Shown: positions 59,015 through 64,000 of the stretch, piece by piece | How the letters are laid out: each line of letters starts with the position of its first letter | Numbering within the stretch: position 1 is the first letter of the stretch | Assembly (NCBI RefSeq): GCF_011386835.1 | Contig: NC_088809.1 | Location: forward strand, 19,869,567 to 19,933,566 | Length of the DNA stretch: 64,000 bases | Origin: Chrysemys picta bellii | Taxonomy: Eukaryota > Chordata > Testudines > Emydidae | Reading direction: 5' to 3' | Made by a program: the position numbers and the translations under genes | The notes under the pieces: model-generated | The model's database searches: none | Told to the model about the DNA's origin: nothing | Seen by the model: only the letters and a program-made list of their open reading frames with translations

Positions 59015-60679
59015 GTAAGGGCCTCACTCCACAGAGGAGCGGGCTTTCAGACACGCTGAGGGGAATCAGGTGTATTGAAATGGCTAAGGTTTCCAAAAGT
59101 GACCAGCGATTTGAGGGCCTCCCAAGCCAGATCGGACACTTGCAGTGAAGTCCTGATGGGTTCAGGTCAGGTTGCCGGGTGTTGCCTAAGACACCTGGAA
59201 GGGGATTTTCAGAAAATCAGGCCACTTTGAGGCATCTCACTTTGGTCACCTGAAAACGGAGCCCCCTCCCCCCCCCAAATCACCAGTCACATGTGCAAAT
59301 TGGCCAATGGGATTGCTCACTTGAGTCTGGCTTATAGGGTCAGACCCATAGTTTGTATAGCCTTGAACTAGGACCTCATCTTCATGAGGGTTTCATAGTG
59401 TATCCTTGCTCTCCATTCCCTTCACCATCGTATCACGTTTAAACTGGTCCATAGCCCCACTGATGTCAGTGGCGCTCCTCCAGCCCCATATCCTTGCCCT
59501 CACGGCGCTGCATGCCTCCATTCTAGTCTGCCCCTCAGATCTCCTCTCTTATCCTGCCCCTTGCTCATTGTGCTCCCAGCAACGCCACTTCAGTAGCCTA
59601 TTTGTTTCCTTTCTTCTGCAACACTCACAGACCCTCGCCCATGTCAAAAGCCGTCTCCACCCAATCGCTCCTATGGAGAGAGAGAGAAGAGAATGAGGTC
59701 AGTCAGACAAAAATATGCCAAACCCTCCTCTCGGACTCCTAGTCTCACCACTTTGGGCTAGATGCTGAGGCCCTTAAACCAGTTGAATAGGAGCCCACTG
59801 ACACCAGTGGGACAGACGCCTCAGCTGGAGTAACATGGTATAGTTCTGCTGAATGGGAGTGTACCTACTGGGAGTTTTGGCCTTCTGAGCAGAGTATGGT
59901 ATTACCCAACGTGAGTAAAGCCCTTAGGTTATGTAAGCTCCTCAGAGCAAAGACTGTCTTTATCGGTATGTCTGCAGTGCAGTTAGCCCAGTCCCAGGGA
60001 ATTGTGGGAGATTCTGTCTGTCCTTCTGGGCACACTGGGAAAATTGTGGGAAGGCAGTGCAGGACTGTCAGCACTCGAGTGGTTTAGCCTGCGTCCTCAC
60101 TGCCTAGCGGACGGGTTACAAGCCCAAGTGAAAGCCTCACTCGGGTTCTAGCCTATACCCCAGGATGGGTCAGCCAGCCTGGGTTGAAAAGCACCACTCA
60201 ACTCAGGAGAGAGGGCTTCATGTGTGGACGGGATGGGGTGAGAGACAACACACGAGTAAGAACCCACGTTAACTCTGCAGTGAAGACAGATCCTAAGCTG
60301 GTGTTGAGCACATTGTCAGTGCTTAAATAATAACAATAAGGAAATTTCATTAATTAGGTGCCAGGTCCTCAGGTAGTGTAAACCGATGAAGCGCCATTCC
60401 TATATATTTAAAATAAGAGATGGCTGTGCAGAAGAGCAAACCCGATTGGCTATAAGAATAATATTCAATGATAATATAAGTGATACATGACAATCAATGA
60501 AGTCTCTTCCCTTGGAGTATATAGTAAAAGCTTTTCAGTAGTTTAGAGTAGCTTTAATGCAAGGGCTACCTTGTGTAATGAAGCATAGGGGGGGAGCAGC
60601 ATGAATCAGACCAAACTCTGTTTAAATCAGTTGAGCTAAGCTAGTGCAAAGCTGCTGTGAGAGCAGAATCGTGTCCTAA

Positions 60680-60790
60680 AGCCCCGATTCCCCTCTCTGT
60701 TACACTGAGGTAAATCAGGAGTGACTCCAGTGCAGTGAATGGAGTTACCCCCGTGTCAAACTGGGTGAAGGGAGAGAAGAATCAGGCCCT
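60680..60790. mobile_element. Short TIR element, gggcc(c/t)gattct termini, 111 bp
   Basis: The left end agccccgattcccctctct and right end ggagagaagaatcaggccct are inverted repeats of about 18 bp. The interior reads gttacactgaggtaaatcag, gagtgactccagtgcagtga, atggagttacccccgtgtca. A half copy of the same family lies at 31738-31800 (gggcccgattctcctctcac, ctgatgtaaatcgggtgtcg). Too short to code. Confidence 0.7.
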
Positions 60791-61109
60791 GAAGATTGGG
60801 AGCAAAATTGAAAGGCAAAAGTTACAAACGTCTACCATTGGAAGACGTTTTTGAGGAAACAAGCTTGGGGAGTGATACTGCAGAGTTGGGAACAGCCTGG
60901 TTGAGAGCCACAGGCTACTTCTGGGCCCACACCACCACATATGCCTGCAGTAACTGAAACAGGTGTAACCTGGGCAGTAAAATGGATGCAGAGCAGAAAT
61001 GGGCTCATGCCAAAACCGGATCCAGAGTCGGAGAACACCAAAGCTCAGGTTTGGGTTCAAAGAAAGGAGCCAGACATTCAGTGAGGTGAGCTAGTATGGC
61101 TCTAGCACC

Positions 61110-61335
61110 GTGGCATAGTGTGTGTAGGGGCCCTGGTTTGGGCCTCTGGAGAGCAAGGCTCCGTTCTTAGCTCTGCCACGGGCCTGCTGGGTGACCTTGG
61201 GTAAGTCACTGCCCCTCTCGGTGCCTCAGTTTCCCCATCTGTAATCTGTACAATGAGGAGACTGCTATTGACCTCCTTGGTAAAGCACTTTGAGATCTAA
61301 TGATGATAAGAGCTAGGTATTATTATTATTAAGGC
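61110..61335 (+). repeat. MIR/CORE-like SINE, sense
   Basis: Shows ttcttagctctgccacgggc, ctgggtgaccttgggtaagt, gtgcctcagtttccccatct, gtaaagcactttgagatcta and an ending tattattattattaa tail. It sits about 320 bases before the SEA exon. Confidence 0.88.
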
Positions 61336-61655
61336 AACGGCGCTATACCCATTTACATCTGTGAGAATTTGCAAAATTCACTCTAGGTTAGACTTCAGAA
61401 AGATCCACCTCCCAGATCTGGATTTGGGCCCATCTCTAACAAACAGCTGGTTTTAAAATAAACTTGTGGTTCTTTTCCAGAGTTGTCTGGGCTTGTGTCA
61501 CCCCTTTGCTGTGAACATAACCAGGGTCCTAACAAGTGCTACTGCCATCCGAACACCCAGGCAACAGCCTATGCTAGTGAAAGACTCTCGATCTGCCAGG
61601 ATTCTTTCTGGATACTTAACCATGAATTTTACGTCTCTGCAGCAGCTAACTTCAG

Positions 61656-61804
61656 CCCAAAATATCCCTGGGCAGGCTGAAGGAATTAAAACCAGTCGAT
61701 ATTTCATGGGCTCATTCCAGCTGGTGAATGAAATCTACTATTCCCGTCACAGCAACTCTGCTTCGGACACATTCAAGAGGGAGGCTGCGAAGCTGGAGAA
61801 CGTG
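61656..61804 (+). CDS. Type II transmembrane serine protease, SEA-domain exon
   Basis: The reading frame gives EGIKTSRYFMGSFQLVNEIY, then YSRHSNSASDTFKREAAKLENV. This matches the start of the SEA domain that follows the anchor in matriptases (TMPRSS6: VYSGSLRVLNRHFSQ, then SSAFRSETAKAQKM). The SEA domain is a stem module that often self-cleaves; the cleavage site would be in a later exon. To join the anchor exon (phase 1) the acceptor must leave two bases: either 61656 (after a gctaacttcag branch and acceptor) or 61683 (after ggctgaag), the latter giving LWYFLG-IKTS, closest to TMPRSS6. The donor gtg followed by gtaggc ends the exon at 61804 in phase 0. Later exons, including the protease domain, are right of the window. 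TMPRSS11-type proteases also have a FQLLN motif here, so subfamily is not certain. Confidence 0.68.
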
Positions 61805-62374
61805 GTAGGCATGGTTCTTTTTCCTTGTTCATGGTCCACACAAGAAATCTGTATCTCCATCAGCCGTCCCTTCCCCATTCTGTCTGTCCAGCCAGTCTCT
61901 GTTTACTGTCTTGTCTGTCCATCAGTCCTCGCTCCCCTTATCTCATTACCCAGTGCCTTGCTTCAGGGGTAGATAAAATGTGTTCCAAATCACACACATG
62001 GAGTGTACTCTTGATCCCACTAAAGTCAATGGCAAAACTTCCATTGGTCTCAACAGAGTCAGGATTTTGCCTATGGTGTTTTACTATATGGCCAGCATCT
62101 ACCTTCATTAATTCAGGAGTATACCACGCAGAGACTATTGTTCCCAGTATGCACTGTTTCATCTTGAGCTGAGGACCCAGGGTCATAGAATATTGCTTAG
62201 ATGTAAGGATGAGGCATCAGAGATAAGTCACCTCTCCAGCTCTTCCCTCACCTTCTTGGTTTCCTCTTCAACTCATCTGCATACTGCAATCCCATTGGCT
62301 GAAATAAGAGATGTTTGAGGGGTGGTAAAAAGGTTAGAGGTTGGGCCGGACTTCCATGTGATGAGAGACTGCAA

Positions 62375-62922
62375 ACACTAGGGTTATTTAACGTAGACAG
62401 GACAAGAGCTATAGGAGACTTGGTTGGACATTGAGGATTAGGAAGGGGACTGTGGAGATGGGTCACTCGTGTTTTGACCTGTCCTATAAAACAAGAACAA
62501 GGGATCCGGTTATGAAATTAATGACAGGTGCATTTAACACAAGTAAAAGGAACTGAAGGGAAAGGATAGCCCTGTGCTTATGAACCTGGACCGGGACTCA
62601 AAAGAACTGGGCTTGGTACTCAGCTCTGCCAGACTCCCTCTGTGACCATGGGCAAGTCACTTGATTTCTCCAGACCTCAGTTCCCATCTGTTAAATGGGG
62701 ATATTAATCCTTTCTCCCACCCTGTGTCTAACTTATCTATTTAAATTATAAAAACCTTGGGGTAGGCACTGTCCCTCACTATGTGTTTATACAGCACCTA
62801 CCACAATGGAGCCCTCATCTCAAGCCTCTAGGTGATACCATAAAACCAATCATTACTAATAAGCTCATCACACCGCAGATAATCAACCTGTGGAACTCAC
62901 TGCTGCAGGAGGGTGGACGCAA
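62375..62922 (+). mobile_element. CR1-clade LINE 3' fragment, plus strand, split by a SINE
   Basis: The left part reads ctagggttatttaacgtaga, gggatccggttatgaaatta and tttaacacaagtaaaaggaa, typical of the 3' region of CR1-type LINEs. After the SINE at 62557-62862 it resumes with gataatcaacctgtggaact and cactgctgcaggaggg, which follow directly in intact relatives. It is the only plus-strand CR1 fragment in the window. Confidence 0.8.
62557..62862 (+). repeat. CORE-like SINE, nearly full length, sense, inside CR1 fragment
   Basis: Head to tail: gggactcaaaagaactgggc, actcagctctgccagactcc, gtgaccatgggcaagtcact, cagttcccatctgttaaatg, tggggtaggcactgtccctc, acagcacctaccacaatgga, and a ccataaaaccaatcattact tail. 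At about 300 bases it is the longest copy here and shows the full tail of this SINE type. Confidence 0.88.
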
Positions 62923-62928
62923 GCACTG

Positions 62929-63688
62929 TGTGACGGATTATATACTCCACACTGGCATTCAGAGGGTTATCTGGAGCTAGCATGTTCAATTAAAGAACCT
63001 GGCTGCACCTGGAGGGTGGGCCAGGCCCAACTGAAGATGAAGCCCAGCTGGGTGGTGAGCATAAAGGGAGGAAGCCCAGATGAGAAAGGAGCTGCAAGGA
63101 GAGAGGGGAAGAACTATGCAGTTCCTCTCTGGTCACTAGAGAGTGAAGGAAGGGCCTAGAAACAGGCAGATTGTACGGGAAGCCCAGGAAGGAGCTGTGG
63201 GAAAAGGCCTGAAGGAAGGCCAAGGTAGGAAGAAGTCTAAGGAGGCAGAGAGGAATCTGTGACAGCAGACCTCAGCTGCTCACCACACAGTCCCTGGACT
63301 AGAGCCCAGAGCAGAGGGAGGGCCTGGGTTCCCCTACTGCCTGCTGGAAATGGTAGTGAGGACCCACTGGCAGAGCCTGGGTAGAGACGAAGAGTCTGGA
63401 GGAGTGAGCCCAGGGAGGGGTGGTTTGAGTTTAGTCTATTGGACTCTGTTTATCCTGGAAGGGATAGAACTAAACGTGACATGGCCGGAGAGCTGAGTCA
63501 CAAGAAGAGGTGGGCAACAGCTATGGGGCTGGAAGGGCTGTTGGCAGAGGGCTCTAGGCAAAGCAGAGTCTGTCCTGCCCTCCCCAGCCATGGTGGGTCA
63601 TGTTAGGGGTGAGCCACTCTTCTACACACGCCGCTGGGTTTTGAGAGGCAGGGTAGTTTGATGGCCAGCCGTAGCAGGAAGCGTTACA
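62929..63688. mobile_element. 760 bp repeat with TGTGACGG...CGTTACA ends, copy 2
   Basis: It starts tgtgacggattatatactcc, acactgg, and ends gcaggaagcgttaca; the termini are imperfect inverted repeats. It shares the terminal layout and the internal block ttggactctgt... gtgacatggccggagagctg with 21903-22678. Purine-rich stretches (gaaggcc, ggaggcag) dominate the middle. It could be a solo LTR or a DNA element; no target duplication is visible. Confidence 0.45.
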
Positions 63689-64000
63689 AAGGGTTACCAT
63701 AAGGATGTCCCAATCTCCACATCTCTCCAGCCCCAGCCCCTCTACAGACCTTCCTGGGCCTTGTCTCCCCCACTCACCTCTTCACTCCATCTGCTACAAA
63801 GATTTTCTCCTTCCCTCCCACCTAGAGAACTCACCCCAGGATCTTGCAAGACTTATCTTCAGCACCCCATACAGACACCCCTGCCCACCGCACACAGACC
63901 TCCCAGACTCCCTCGAAATCCCTGCACTCCTAGTTAGGGTTGCCACCTGTCCAGATTTCCCCAGGATCATCCCTCTCTGAGGTAGCTGTCTTGGGAAATC

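Larger units (their letters stand above)
59015..61655 (+). other. Intron of the transmembrane protease gene
   Basis: Intron of about 2.6 kb. It contains a short element with inverted gattct ends (60680-60790) and a sense MIR-like SINE (61110-61335). Small pieces near 59068 and 59190 (ttccaaaagtgaccagcgat, gattttcagaaaatcaggcc) resemble diverged interspersed repeats also seen near 29865 and 52115. The rest shows nothing. If the SEA exon uses an earlier acceptor the intron ends at 61480. Confidence 0.6.
61805..64000 (+). other. Next intron of the transmembrane protease gene (partial)
   Basis: No further SEA exon is visible before the window ends. The stretch is filled by a CR1-like fragment with a SINE inside it (62375-62922) and a 760 bp repeat (62929-63688). 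A start of a possible hAT-type element (tagggttgccacctgtccag, 63935 on) runs off the end. Confidence 0.6.

Overview
The window is vertebrate nuclear DNA, most likely from a turtle. The main evidence is a tRNA-derived Pol III SINE whose tail matches the 3' end of CR1 LINEs (52399-52583), a combination described from hidden-necked turtles. Supporting evidence is several truncated CR1 copies, many MIR/CORE-like SINE remnants and abundant short hAT-type inverted-repeat elements. Coding sequence is sparse and split into short exons with GT-AG borders; nothing suggests bacterial or organellar DNA.

Left two thirds (about 1-42900, minus strand): the 5' half of POR, NADPH-cytochrome P450 reductase. 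Seven coding exons (exons 2-8 by the human numbering) lie at 22929-22737, 9490-9442, 8514-8386, 7027-6878, 5598-5474, 4506-4417 and 2135-2037. They join in frame to encode residues 1-273: the ER membrane anchor, the whole FMN (flavodoxin-like) domain and the start of the connecting domain. FMN-contact residues fall at the same numbers as in the rat enzyme (S86-T90, Y140, Y178, D207-D209). A GC-rich, TATA-less CpG island at about 42660-43000 holds the predicted non-coding exon 1, separated from exon 2 by a 20 kb intron. The remaining exons lie left of position 1.

About 43000-58900: intergenic or 5' flanking DNA. It opens with a G-rich minisatellite just upstream of the POR promoter, followed by a mosaic of nested transposons: CR1 pieces, hAT-like MITEs with 8 bp target duplications, fold-back elements and SINEs.

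58900-64000, plus strand: two exons of a type II transmembrane serine protease of the matriptase/TMPRSS6 type. One encodes the signal anchor (ending LWYFLG) and one the start of the SEA domain. The protease domain would lie right of the window. The two genes point away from each other and have no obvious functional link.

No new gene system was found. The most informative parts are the unexpected POR neighbour, two minisatellites flanking the POR promoter, and transposon nesting that gives relative insertion ages.
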